This document shows positions 34,316 through 44,846 of a stretch of DNA of 64,000 bases, in pieces. The notes under the pieces were generated by a model. That model was not told the origin of the DNA. It did not search any database and saw only the letters and a program-made list of their open reading frames with translations. Made by a program: the position numbers and the translations under genes. Position 1 is the stretch's first letter; the number at the start of each line of letters is the position of its first letter. Source of the stretch: Neocallimastix lanati (nom. inval.) (taxonomy: Eukaryota > Neocallimastigomycota > Neocallimastigomycetes > Neocallimastigales > Neocallimastigaceae); NCBI GenBank assembly GCA_016946835.1, contig JACVTC010000184.1:124001-188000 (forward strand), given 5' to 3'.

Positions 34316-34550
34316 AAAAGGAAATAAAAATAGAAATAATAAAAATAAATAAATAAAAAGAAAAAAAAAGAAAATAAAAATAAATAAAAATAAATAAAAA
34401 TAATAATAAAAATAAAATAAAAATAAAATAAATAAATAAAAATAATAATAAAAATAAAATTAAAATAAAATAAATAAATAAAAATAATAATAAAAATAAA
34501 ATAAAAATTAAAATAAAAATATAATAAATAAATAAAAATTATTGTGAAAG
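34316..34550. repeat. AAATA-type low-complexity tract
   Basis: Tandem AAATAAAAATAATAATAAAAAT-like units with periodic repetition of roughly 45-60 bp. The open minus-strand frame across it (Phe/Tyr/Ile runs) is an artefact of the repeat. Confidence 0.8.
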
Positions 34551-34619
34551 AATAAAATTTTTTTTTGTGTTTTAATATTATATAATTTTTTTTTTGAATT
34601 CCTCGAACCATAACATTTT

Positions 34620-35137
34620 TGATACGGTACCACCATAAATACCATAATTTAGTGAAATTTAGGTTAGAAATTATTTGATGAAATCTTATTGGTTAATAAT
34701 AATTTAGTAATAATATATATAGTTAGTAAATAATAATAGTTTAAGGAATGGTTCTTTTATTAATATTAATTTAGTTTATTAATAATTTAACCTAAAAACA
34801 TGTTTATTAGTATAGTTTAGTGTAGTTTTATATTTAGTTTACATTAATAATATGAGAGATTTTAGTAATTAATTATATTTTATTGAATGATTTAATTATA
34901 TTTTAACTAGTTAATAATTATTTTATATTGATGAATAATAAATAATGTATTTTTATTGATGAATGATAATAAATAAATAAAATAAATAAACTAAATATTA
35001 AAGTGTGAATATTATTATTGTGTGCATTATTCTATATAATATTAAAATATATTATTTTGTCAATTATTCCCTACTGTTATCGTCCAAATAAAATAAAATA
35101 AATATTGATATTGATGTTTAATAAAAATATCGTATCA
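34620..35137 (+). repeat. Solo LTR F1
   Basis: 518 bp starting TGATACGGTACC and ending AAATATCGTATCA, flanked by TTTT on the left and TTT(T) on the right. Its 3' half matches solo LTR F2 (53,988-54,510), sharing ATTCCCTACTGT near the end. It belongs to the wider group of element D (LTR block TCTTATTGGTTAAT-like and AATATATTATTTT). No interior or second copy is adjacent. Confidence 0.65.
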
Positions 35138-35140
35138 TTT

Positions 35141-35879
35141 TGATAAAAGATGAAATTTATAATTTAAAATTAATTAATAAACTAAAATTAATAATTTATA
35201 ATAATAATTTACTAAACTATAAAATTATAAATAATTATTATAAAAAGTTAGTATTTTCAAATAAAATTTTAAGATTAATAAAAGAACAATGTAAATTTAA
35301 ATAATTAATATAGAAATTAAATTTAAATAATTTTATTATGTATAATATATTTTATTACATAAATATTTGTTATTATTTGATATAATTAGTAAATAGTTAT
35401 TTTATTTTAAAGACTTAAAACTAATTCTTTTTTTTTAAAATAGAAAATAAGACTTTAAATAGAATTAAAATAGTAATACTTTTTCTTTTTTTAATATTTC
35501 TAAAAGATATAAATAGTAATTAAATTAGATAGTTAATTATATAGTTTAATCTTAACGAAAATTATAAAAACATGTAATAATTCTTATTTAAAAGAACAAC
35601 ATTTTTGTTAACATTTTTGTTTATCAAAACTTATTCAATAAATACTTATTTTATCTTATTTAAATTTAAAAGTATTTATTTAATATTATAAATTTAAAAT
35701 TTAATAAAAATTAATATTTAAAAATTAAATAAAATTTATGTATTAAAATAACTTCATTGTTTCTAATAAATCAATTTTAAAAAGTTTTATAATAAAATAT
35801 ATTTTAATTATCTTAAAATTTATAACTTTGATAAAGAGTTATTAATAAACTAAAGTAAGTTATTAATAATTTCTTATCA
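35141..35879 (+). repeat. Solo LTR H1, element B group
   Basis: 739 bp starting TGATAAAAGATG and ending TTTCTTATCA. It shares with B's LTR the block AAAATTATAAAAACATGTAA and overall layout. Only TTT separates it from F1. Confidence 0.55.
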
Positions 35880-35887
35880 TTTTTTTG

Positions 35888-36775
35888 TGTAAGAAATATA
35901 GAAATATTTTCTATATTTCTTAGTCTAAATATAAATTTTATTAATTACAAATTAATCTAAATATAAATTTTATTAATTACAAATTAATCTAAATATAATA
36001 TTTATTAATTAAAAAATTAAAATACGTAAGTATAATAATATTAAATATTAAAAAATAATAATAGAATTTTCACAAATACAATTATGTTTAAAATTTAAAA
36101 TTCTTCTAAATAATTTCCACAATAATATTAAATAATAAATAAATTAAAATTAATATTTAATATTCTAAAATTATTTTCACAATAATATTAAATAATAATT
36201 AAATTAAATTAAATAATAAATTTCTTTGAAATAATTCGTTCTAATTTAATACAATTAAGAAAATCTTCAGGTTTTTCTGCTAGTCTTTTCCTGAAGATAC
36301 AACAGCTGACTAACAAACAATAGCTTAATTAAGAAATAATTAATATATTATATTAAATAATTATTAATTAAATAAACACATGAAAAAAAAAATAATAATA
36401 ATTAATTAATTAAACAGACACATGATAAAAAAAATAATAATAATAAATAAATATAAAATAAGATTAATTAATAAATAAAAAAGTATAAAATAACGATTGA
36501 TTTCTGTTTTTTCAGAAATCAAGAGTTATTATTATTAAAAATATTAATAAAGATAAATATTAAAAATAATAATAACCTAAAATTTAAAGTTTAAAATTTT
36601 TTTTAATAAAATTTTGTGTTTTAAAAACTTATTTTTATATACGAGTCTTCTACTTTTTCTAATTTTCGTCTATTTAAATATAAGTATTTTTCTTTATTTT
36701 TTTTTTAATAATAAACTCAATCAATATAAAAAATAAACTCTTATAAAAAATTTCTTTTTATTAGAGTTTCTTACA
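35888..36775 (+). repeat. Solo LTR A2, element A group, TSD TTTTG
   Basis: 888 bp starting TGTAAGAAATAT and ending GAGTTTCTTACA, flanked by TTTTG on both sides (35,883-35,887 and 36,776-36,780). Its first about 30 bp form a perfect hairpin (AAGAAATATAGAAA facing TTTCTATATTTCTT). Internal hairpins are ATCTTCAGG...CCTGAAGAT (about 36,264-36,299) and TTGATTTCTG...CAGAAATCAA (about 36,496-36,523), the latter followed by GAGTTATTATT as in element A. Confidence 0.7.
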
Positions 36776-36778
36776 TTT

Positions 36779-37301
36779 TGATACGCAACTTATAAAAAAG
36801 TCACTTTATGGTCGGGACAAACAAGTTTTCTTAATATAAAATAATATATTCTAATAATAAGAATTAAATAACACACAAATAAAACAAAATAATTTAAACA
36901 AAGATAATAATATTATTTAATATTTTAGTATTTTATTATTTTCTCTGTTTTTATATTTCAAATTAATAATTTCATATATTTATCTCTAAAATCTATTTTC
37001 TATATTTATTATTTATTATAAAATTTCTCTTTCTATTTTCTAATCTTAATTATAAAGTATAAATCTCTTATTTTAACTATTGAGTAATTCTTTTTCTCTA
37101 AGAATTCCCCTTTCTAATTATTTAATAATTGATCTTTTTATACTAAGTTTTCTCAATTCCTATTGGTAGTTAATTATTATTTAATTATATTATTTAATTA
37201 TATTAAAATATTTAATATTCTTTATCACTAATCCACATATTAATATTGTTATTTTCTAATTTTTTACAATTATTTTCTATTATTGTATGAGTAACGTATC
37301 A
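36779..37301 (-). repeat. Solo LTR G1, element D group, reverse orientation
   Basis: 523 bp. On the minus strand it starts TGATACGTTACTCA, close to element D's TGGTACGTTACTCA, shares AGAATATATTATTTTAT and CTTGTTTGTCCCG (D: CTTGCTTCTCC) and ends GCGTATCA. Solo LTR A2 is inserted exactly at its left edge. Confidence 0.6.
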
Positions 37302-37305
37302 TTTT

Positions 37306-37356
37306 TGATGCAGTATTTAAATAAAAAGAGAATATTATCAAGAAATAAAATTAAAT
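37306..37356 (+). repeat. Left part of solo LTR I1, interrupted by element C
   Basis: Starts TGATGCAG after a TTTT linker and runs 51 bp to TAAAT, where element C is inserted. It continues at 44,345-44,842. Confidence 0.55.
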
Positions 37357-38072
37357 TGTTGAAATTATAACTGAATTGAAATCTCAATTTCAGTTATTTA
37401 CATTTCAATAATTAAAAATATTATTTATTTAATTATAAATAATATATATATTTAAATAATTAATAATTAATATAAATTCTTGTTTAATATTTAAAGGGTT
37501 ATCTTAGGCCTAATAATTCTGAGAATATTAATAAATAAGGTTTATATTAATAATTAATTTCAATGATACATTTGACGTCACGTGTATTTTATTTATATTA
37601 TGTTTTTATATATGTTTACAACATATCTATATTAAATTCAATTATTCAAATTAATTATATAATTAAATTTATCCTTATATTTTATTAGTATTTATATTAC
37701 TATATTATTACTATCTTATAATTAAATATTATTATTATTATGTAACTTACAAAGTATAAAAGAAAGATGTAAAAATCTATCTTTTATGTTCTTTGTAAGG
37801 TTATTGTAAAATTTCCTTAATAGTAATATATTATAGATATTTTATTATTAAATAAAATAAACAAATTTAAAATTAAATTAATTTGATAATTCTAATTATC
37901 AAAGTTTATTATAAATAAATTTTTATTAAACTAAACATTTAAATATTTATTATTTTTATTATATATCTATATAGTATATTACTATATAGACATATCGACT
38001 TAGTGAATATTTTTTAATAAACCATATTATTTTATTTAAATTTAAACTATAAATTATATCAAAATCTTAACA
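37357..38072 (+). repeat. 5' LTR of element C
   Basis: TG...CA ends. It contains an imperfect palindrome CTTACAAAG-TATAAAAGA...TCTTTTATG-TT-CTTTGTAAG (37,747-37,799) whose left arm carries the TATA-like TATAAAAG (37,755-37,762). Directly after it lies GTAAGGTTATTG (37,795-37,806), the presumed RNA 5' end. Confidence 0.9.
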
Positions 38073-38082
38073 ATAACCTTAC
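38071..38082 (+). promoter_or_regulatory. Putative self-priming primer-binding site of element C
   Basis: CAATAACCTTAC spans the LTR end and is the exact reverse complement of GTAAGGTTATTG at 37,795-37,806, 40 bp after the TATA-like box. No TGG-type tRNA site is present. The layout matches Tf1-like self-priming, in which the first about 11 nt of the RNA pair with the primer site. Two related solo LTRs (52,708-53,431 and 62,515-63,243) keep the same 12 bases. Confidence 0.65.
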
Positions 38083-38106
38083 CCTAGTTTTAGTTGCTAC
38101 CTTGAT

Positions 38107-39180
38107 ATGTCTTACTATACGAACGTCTGGGCTAGTTCAATACCTGACATTGCCCCAATGTCAGAAGTTAATAAGTTAAGGTCTGACGCCCAAGTTACCG
38201 TATCAGAATTAGCTTCTTCTGTTAATGATAGCTTTTTATTAAAAGAAGATTTTAATAAATATAATCAAGACTTACAGAAAAAACTCTATACACTTAATAG
38301 AGATAATAAAAATATTATTAATCAACTTTCTAATTTAACTAAAATATTCAATGAAAAATTAGATATAAAAATTAGTACCAATGATGATCCCTCTTCTAGC
38401 CAATCTGTACCACAAAATCAAGATGATAACGCCTCTATTTCTACCAGACGTGATGCAGACAATGATGTCATCATGAAAAATAGTTATTCTAATAATTTGC
38501 AACAAGTACCTGAACCTGGATTCTTCTCAGGAAACACTAATGACACAGACTTATTTTGTCAATTATGTGAAGATACTTTCTCAACTTATCCTAACTTAGG
38601 ATTACCAGAAGAAGTAAAAATAAACTTTGTCAAATCTCGTTTGAGAGACGGTGCAAGAAATTGGTTTATTGCTACCTATAACGAGAACAATCATCCAGGA
38701 ACACTAAAGAAATTATTAAGTGATATAAAGAAAACTTTTACGAATGTTGCAAGTAAAAAATTGGCTAAAATCCAGTTAGTAAAATTAAAACATTCGTATG
38801 GGAAAATAAATGATTATATAGAAAAGTTTAGAACGTTAACTACTGGTCTGTCTTGGGACGAAGAAGCTTTAGTCTTATTTTTCTATAATGGACTTCACCC
38901 AAAGTTCCAAGAAGAAATAGATAAAATGGAAGAATTCCCTACAAAGCTTGGTGATATTTATACTAAGTGCATCTTATTTGAAAATAATATTAAAAGTAAG
39001 GACCAATTAAGAAATAATATTGATAATAAAAATTTGAGAAAGAAACATTCAAGACCACATGTAAACAATAGCAAGAATTATAATAATAATAATTATTATT
39101 ATACTAAAAATAAATCTAGCAATAATTATTTTAATAATAATAACAATAATAATAATCAACATAATAACCAAAAAAACTAA
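38107..39180 (+). CDS. Gag of element C (chromovirus), no zinc knuckle
   Basis: 357 residues beginning MSYYTNVWASSIPDIAP, the first ATG after the primer site. A coiled-coil-like segment (about 20-85) is followed by a typical retrotransposon Gag domain (about 135-285: EPGFFSGNTNDTDLFCQLCE, SRLRDGARNWFIATY, YIEKFRTLTTGLSWDE, VLFFYNGLHPKFQEEI). A basic, Asn-rich tail (RKKHSRPHVNNSKNYNNNN) takes the place of the CCHC knuckle. The last codons CAA AAA AAC TAA contain the slippery heptamer. Gag lacking a zinc knuckle is also seen in self-priming Tf1. Confidence 0.9.
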   Translation: MSYYTNVWASSIPDIAPMSEVNKLRSDAQVTVSELASSVNDSFLLKEDFNKYNQDLQKKLYTLNRDNKNIINQLSNLTKIFNEKLDIKISTNDDPSSSQSVPQNQDDNASISTRRDADNDVIMKNSYSNNLQQVPEPGFFSGNTNDTDLFCQLCEDTFSTYPNLGLPEEVKINFVKSRLRDGARNWFIATYNENNHPGTLKKLLSDIKKTFTNVASKKLAKIQLVKLKHSYGKINDYIEKFRTLTTGLSWDEEALVLFFYNGLHPKFQEEIDKMEEFPTKLGDIYTKCILFENNIKSKDQLRNNIDNKNLRKKHSRPHVNNSKNYNNNNYYYTKNKSSNNYFNNNNNNNNQHNNQKN

Positions 39181-39204
39181 TTGATGGGCTTCAAAAGGAG
39201 TCCA
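39171..39204 (+). promoter_or_regulatory. -1 ribosomal frameshift site, element C
   Basis: Heptamer A AAA AAC (39,171-39,177) in gag frame, then the TAA stop. After 7 nt comes the stem TGGGCT (39,185-39,190), loop TCAAAAGG, and AGTCCA (39,199-39,204; one G-T pair). The -1 frame is open from here without interruption into the protease and the rest of pol. Confidence 0.8.
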
Positions 39205-42200
39205 GAACATCAAAAAATTTAAAAACAATTTATTATAATTTTCCTACACTTGATTCAATCAATGAATCAAATCTCCCATCTACATTCCTTTTATTCAAAT
39301 CTTATATTCCTATTAAATTCTTAAATAATTTTTCAATTAAAAATGAAAAAATTCAAAAATTAACTTCTGAATCTATGTTAGATTCAGGATCCTTTTGCAA
39401 TTTTATCACAGAAAAATTAGCAAATAAATTAAAACTAAATATTCAAAAAACAAAAAATAAAATCCTAGTTAAAGGTATTTCAGGCAGAACTACCAAATTA
39501 GATCAATTTGTTTGGTTAAATTTTCAAATTAAATTTTTTAAAAATAATAAATTTTATTTTCAAGATTTTAAAGAAAAATTTTTAATTTCAAATTGTATTC
39601 CAACTGATTTACTTTTTGGAAATCAGTTTATTAGGAAATTCAAAATACATTACAATTATAAAAATAATACCTTATATTCTTATTTAAATTATAATTCTTT
39701 AAATAATCATAAAAATAAATCCATAAAACATAAGGAAAATAATTTTTATTTAAACTCGTTGAAAAGAAAAATAAAAAATAAATTTTATTATAAAAATTTT
39801 TCAAAAAATCGATCAAAAAATAATTCAAAAAATATCTCCAAAAAATTTAATTTAAAAAAATTAAAAAATTTTTCAAAAAATCCAAAGTTTAATAAATATA
39901 AAAATTCTATTAATAAAAATTCTAAAATTTATGTATATGTAAAATATTTAAATAAATCTAAAAGTAAATTTTCTTCCAAAAAATTTAACAAAAATCATCG
40001 AGATTTATATAATAATAAAAAAGAATTTAGTTATAATTTTTTAATATATTGTTTTCTTTCAACTAAAGATAAAGTTGAAATTGAAAATGAGGAACCAAAA
40101 ATAGAAGAAATTCCTCATCAATATCAAGATTTAGCAATCGTATTTAGCAAAAAAGAGGCAGATAAATTACCTCCTCACCGTTTAACCGACTGTAAGATTG
40201 TTTTAGAAAAAGACGCTACACTCCATTACGGCCCAATTTATCCATTAACTGAAGAAGAATCACAAGTTCTTAAGGACTATATAAAAGAAAATTTAGAAAA
40301 AGGATTTATTAGACCATCAGAATCTCCTGCTGGATATCCTGTCCTTTTCCAAAAGAAAAAAGATGGTTCCCTTCGGTTATGTGTAGACTATAAAAAATTA
40401 AATGCAGTAACTATAAGAAATTCATATCCTCTCCCTCTAATAACAGATATAATAGAAAAAGTAAAGGGAGCAAAATACTTTACGAAATTGGATTTACGTT
40501 CAGCTTATAATTTAATAAGAATAAAAGAGGGTGACGAATATAAAACTGCGTTTAGAACTAAATATGGCCATTATGAATATTTAGTTATGCCGTTTGGATT
40601 AAAAAATGCGCCTGCCACTTTTCAATCATTTATTAACTCTATTCTTAGACCATACTTAGAAAAGTGTGTGATCTTATATTTAGATGATATTTTAATTTAT
40701 TCCAAAGATTTGGAGGAGCATCATAATCAAGTCAGAAACGTCCTTCAAACTTTAATTAATAATAATTTATATGCAAAATTAGAAAAATGTGAATTTGACC
40801 AGAATAAAGTTGAATTTTTAGGTTACATTTTATCTGGTGATGGTGTATCTACTGACCCAAAGAAAATTAAATCTATAGAAGAGTGGCCAAGACCAGAAAA
40901 TTTAAAAGATGTTCAAAGATTTATTGGCCTATGTAATTACTATAGAAGATTTGTTAAAGATTTTGCAAAAATTGCAAAACCTTTACATAATTTAACAAGG
41001 AAAAATATTAAATTTTTATGGACGAATGAATGTGAAAATGCTTTTAAGGAATTAAAGAAAAGATTAATTACTTCTCCAATTCTACTTCATCCTGATATTA
41101 CAAAACCTTTTATAGTAGAATGTGATGCAAGTAATTATGCTATTGGTGCTGTTCTATCTCAAAGGGATAAAGATAATAATTTACATCCAGTAGCATATTA
41201 TTCTAGAAGTTTACTAAACGCCGAAATAAATTATACAATTACTGACAAAGAACTACTCGCTATAAGGGATGCTTTTATTGCTTGGAGACATCTACTCCTT
41301 GGTGCTAAATACCAAATCACTGTTTATACGGATCATAGGAACTTAATATACACATTAGGAGGAAAGGTTGCAAATCAAAGACAACACAGATGGTACCTTT
41401 TCTTCCAAGAATATAATTTCATAATAAAGTATAGACAGGGAAACAAAAACAGAAAACCTGACAGTCTATCTAGAAGACCTGACTATATTAAAAACAACAC
41501 TGAAGAAAAACCTGAAAATATTTTAGACATTAAAAATGTTAAAGAAATTCCATGTTTTGTTAGTATTGTAAGTGACCTTTTAGAAAGAATTATTGATGCT
41601 ACCAAGTCTGACGCTACAGCTGAGGATATTCGACTTTACTTTAGTCCTCAAAATGTAAAAAATGATATGTCTTATAAGCCCTTTAGAAAAATGGAAAAGT
41701 TTAAATTAAAGGACAATTTAATATTTTATAATAATCTAGTCTATATTCCTGAAGTTCTCCGATTAGAAATATTAACAAAATATCATGAAAAGCCCTCAGC
41801 CGGTCATTTAGGAATTAGAAGAACTTTAGAGTTAATAACAAGAAACTTTTTATGGCCTAAAATAAAAGAAGATGTGACCAAATATGTAAACTCTTGTCAA
41901 TCCTGTGCAAGAAACAAAATAAATAGGCACAGAAAATATGGTCTTCTACAACCTTTGGATACTCCCGAAAGACCTTGGAAATCTATTGAAATAGACTTTT
42001 TATGCGGTCTTCCTGATTCTAAAGGATATACAGTTATTATGGTAGTTGTCGATCGTTTTTCTAAAATGATCCACTTAATTCCCTTTAAACAAATACCTGA
42101 TGCAAAACAAACTGCTAAGGCCTTTATGAATAATATCTTTAAACTACATGGTTTACCTCAAGATATTTATACAGACAGAGGATCACAATTTACAAGTGCT

Positions 42201-43046
42201 CTTTGGAATGAATTTATGCACTTATTAAAAATTAAAAATAATATAGCTACCACAGATCATCATGAAACCGTCGGACAAGTTGAAAGGTGTAACTCTTTTA
42301 TTGAACAATATCTTAGGGCTTATTCAAGAGCTTATTATCATGATGACTGGATAGATTGGATCTACCTTGCAGAATTTGCATATAATAATTCGGTTAACGA
42401 ATCTACTAAGGAAACTCCTTTCTTTATAAATTATGGGTTCCATCCTTCCATGGACGAATTCTTTTTATTACCTCAAATGGATTCTAATTTTAAATATATA
42501 AAAAATGTAAATACTAGTTTTAATCACATTAAAGACGTCTTACTACGTTCCAAAGAATTATATAAAAGGCATGCTGATAAGAAAAGATTAGAACCTCCTG
42601 TTTTTAAAGAAGGTGACTTAGTATGGGTTCAAACTCCTCCTTCTCTTAATATCGAAGATTATTCTAAATTATCACCTTGTAAGTACGGACCTTATAAAGT
42701 ACTTGAAGCTTTAGATAATAATAATTATAAAATAGATTTAAAAAGATCTCCTTTCCCTAAACACCATCCAATATTCCATATATCCGAGCTCGAGCCTTTC
42801 ATTCCTACTCCTCCAGAATATAGAAAAAGAAGATCTCATAATGAATCTATTAAGGATATTATAGAAATCGCAGGATTTAGGACCAATTATAAGAAAAAAT
42901 GTTATGAATATCGTGTAAGGTATAAATATAAAAATTCCTATGATTGGGTTCCTTCAGAAGAAGTTGAAAATAACCCAAGAAATCAAGACATTTATTTATT
43001 ATATTTAAAGAATGGAAGGAAGTTTACTTCGATTGCATATAATTAA
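39171..43046 (+). CDS. Pol of element C with chromodomain
   Basis: Translated as Gag-Pol through the frameshift at 39,171; the first ATG in frame is 39,375. Residues from 39,375: protease LDSGSFCNFIT (Asp3), a very basic Lys/Asn-rich spacer (about 110-215), RT with CVDYKKLNAV, MPFGLKNAPATFQ and YLDD (435-438), RNase H VECDAS (Asp584), Glu626 and YTDHRN (Asp653), integrase zinc finger His804, His811, Cys841, Cys844, catalytic Asp874, Asp934, Glu970 (GQVERCN), a GPY module (KYGPYKVLEALDNNNYKIDL), HHPIFHISELEPF, and a C-terminal chromodomain (about 1155-1205, YEYRVRYKYKNSYDWVP). The chromodomain, which targets chromatin marks, makes this a chromovirus. No damage is seen. Confidence 0.95.
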   Translation, partial: KKLIDGLQKESRTSKNLKTIYYNFPTLDSINESNLPSTFLLFKSYIPIKFLNNFSIKNEKIQKLTSESMLDSGSFCNFITEKLANKLKLNIQKTKNKILVKGISGRTTKLDQFVWLNFQIKFFKNNKFYFQDFKEKFLISNCIPTDLLFGNQFIRKFKIHYNYKNNTLYSYLNYNSLNNHKNKSIKHKENNFYLNSLKRKIKNKFYYKNFSKNRSKNNSKNISKKFNLKKLKNFSKNPKFNKYKNSINKNSKIYVYVKYLNKSKSKFSSKKFNKNHRDLYNNKKEFSYNFLIYCFLSTKDKVEIENEEPKIEEIPHQYQDLAIVFSKKEADKLPPHRLTDCKIVLEKDATLHYGPIYPLTEEESQVLKDYIKENLEKGFIRPSESPAGYPVLFQKKKDGSLRLCVDYKKLNAVTIRNSYPLPLITDIIEKVKGAKYFTKLDLRSAYNLIRIKEGDEYKTAFRTKYGHYEYLVMPFGLKNAPATFQSFINSILRPYLEKCVILYLDDILIYSKDLEEHHNQVRNVLQTLINNNLYAKLEKCEFDQNKVEFLGYILSGDGVSTDPKKIKSIEEWPRPENLKDVQRFIGLCNYYRRFVKDFAKIAKPLHNLTRKNIKFLWTNECENAFKELKKRLITSPILLHPDITKPFIVECDASNYAIGAVLSQRDKDNNLHPVAYYSRSLLNAEINYTITDKELLAIRDAFIAWRHLLLGAKYQITVYTDHRNLIYTLGGKVANQRQHRWYLFFQEYNFIIKYRQGNKNRKPDSLSRRPDYIKNNTEEKPENILDIKNVKEIPCFVSIVSDLLERIIDATKSDATAEDIRLYFSPQNVKNDMSYKPFRKMEKFKLKDNLIFYNNLVYIPEVLRLEILTKYHEKPSAGHLGIRRTLELITRNFLWPKIKEDVTKYVNSCQSCARNKINRHRKYGLLQPLDTPERPWKSIEIDFLCGLPDSKGYTVIMVVVDRFSKMIHLIPFKQIPDAKQTAKAFMNNIFKLHGLPQDIYTDRGSQFTSALWNEFMHLLKIKNNIATTDHHETVGQVERCNSFIEQYLRAYSRAYYHDDWIDWIYLAEFAYNNSVNESTKETPFFINYGFHPSMDEFFLLPQMDSNFKYIKNVNTSFNHIKDVLLRSKELYKRHADKKRLEPPVFKEGDLVWVQTPPSLNIEDYSKLSPCKYGPYKVLEALDNNNYKIDLKRSPFPKHHPIFHISELEPFIPTPPEYRKRRSHNESIKDIIEIAGFRTNYKKKCYEYRVRYKYKNSYDWVPSEEVENNPRNQDIYLLYLKNGRKFTSIAYN

Positions 43047-43629
43047 AAAAAAAAAAAAAAAATTTGGAAATTTTATTTTTATTATTAATTTTTAACTTTT
43101 ACTTTATTATTATCTATTTTTTTAGTTAATTTTAATTTTTCAATATTTCTAAAATGAAATTTCAATTTCAAAATTTCAAAATTCAAAAATTCAAAAAATA
43201 TAGCTATATTACACTCTTAACAATCAATTTATAATTCAACATAATCAAAATTTTATAAATTATTATAATTTTCATTTTTTTAAAATTTAATGCAACAAAT
43301 TAAGAAGTTAATTGAAATTAAATTTCAAAATTTCAATTTCAAAAATTCTATATCAAATTCATTCAAAAATGGTACCATTATATTCACAACCATCAATTTT
43401 ATTAACTAAATTTTAATTTTACTAAATTTTAGAAATTTCCAAAATTTCAATGAAATTGTCACTTGAAATGGGGTTTTTATAAAAATTTAAAAGGACTCAA
43501 GTGACCTTCTTCCTTTGAAATTAAAAAATTTTTTAATTTATGAAATTTCAAAATTTTTTTAAAAAAAAATTTAGACCTCCATATCGTTATACAAAAATCG
43601 TCTTGAATCCGATTTTTATGGGAGGGCGT
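43047..43629. other. Untranslated 3' interior of element C
   Basis: 583 bp between pol and the 3' LTR, rich in AAATTTCAAAATTTC-like repeats, ending in ATGGGAGGGCGT, the presumed polypurine primer. No gene. Confidence 0.7.
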
Positions 43630-44344
43630 TGTTGAAATTATAACTGAATTGAAATCTCAATTTCAGTTATTTACATTTCAATAATTAAAAATATTATTTA
43701 TTTAATTATATAAATAATATATATATTTAAATAATTAATAATTAATATAAATTCTTGTTTAATATTTAAAGGGTTATCTTAGGCCTAATAATTCTGAGAA
43801 TATTAATAAATAAGGTTTATATTAATAATTAATTTCAATGATACATTTGACGTCACGTGTATTTTATTTATATTATGTTTTTATATATGTTTACAACATA
43901 TCTATATTAAATTCAATTATTCAAATTAATTATATAATTAAATTTATCCTTATATTTTATTAGTATTTATATTACTATATTATTACTATCTTATAATTAA
44001 ATATTATTATTATGTAACTTACAAAGTATAAAAGAAAGATGTAAAAATCTATCTTTTATGTTCTTTGTAAGGTTATTGTAAAATTACCTTAATAGTAATA
44101 TATTATAGATATTTTATTATTAAATAAAATAAACAAATTTAAAATTAAATTAATTTGATAATTCTAATTATCAAAGTTTATTATAAATAAATTTTTATTA
44201 AACTAAACATTTAAATATTTATTATTTTTATTATATATCTATATAGTATATTACTATATAGACATATCGACTTAGTGAATATTTTTTAATAAACCATATT
44301 ATTTTATTTAAATTTAAACTATAAATTATATCAAAATCTTAACA
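43630..44344 (+). repeat. 3' LTR of element C
   Basis: 715 bp, nearly identical to the 5' LTR (TA insertion near 43,709, one ATT unit fewer near 44,012, T to A near 44,086). Directly followed by TAAAT. Confidence 0.92.
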
Positions 44345-44842
44345 TAAATATAATAAATAATTAGTTAAATTATATATGTATATTATAATAATAAATAGTA
44401 ATATAAAAATTATTAAATTTATTTAATTAGTTAATAGCCAATAGGATTTAATTTATAGTAAATTAGAAATTAGAAATATAAAAGAAAAATTATTATAATT
44501 CTTTAAAAAAGAAAAGGAGGTTTTTTTATTTGGAAAAAAATAGAGATAAAATTGGTTAAAATAAATATATTTGGGGAATATATTTATTTATCAAAAATTT
44601 TAATAGTAATAAGTTAGAAATAAATAATTAATAAGATCTTTAATAACATTTTATTATAAAATTTGTAATACGACATAAATAATTTAAATAAATAAATAAA
44701 ACGACAAAACTATAATTTTTTTTATATTTTGTTTTAATATTAACGTGTATTGTAATTATATATTTTTATATTAGAATATATTTTTATTTAATACAATCTT
44801 GCTAACCACAAAAACATTGATACTTATAAAAATAACGTATCA
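44345..44842 (+). repeat. Right part of solo LTR I1
   Basis: Resumes with the duplicated TAAAT and ends AAAATAACGTATCA. It shares AGCCAATAGGATTTAAT, TTAGAATATATTTTTATTTA and CTTGCTAACC with the element D LTR group. TTTG, then element D, follow. Confidence 0.55.
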
Positions 44843-44846
44843 TTTG

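Larger units (their letters stand above)
37357..44344 (+). mobile_element. Element C: intact chromovirus (Ty3/gypsy) with TSD TAAAT
   Basis: LTRs of 716 and 715 bp (37,357-38,072 and 43,630-44,344) begin TGTTGAAATTAT and end AATCTTAACA. They differ by two small indels and one base that I can see. The 5-bp target repeat TAAAT flanks the element exactly (37,352-37,356 and 44,345-44,349). The interior has gag without zinc knuckle, a -1 frameshift site, and intact pol with a C-terminal chromodomain. The primer site matches its own LTR, not a tRNA. All reading frames are intact, so it may be active. It interrupts solo LTR I1. Confidence 0.95.
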
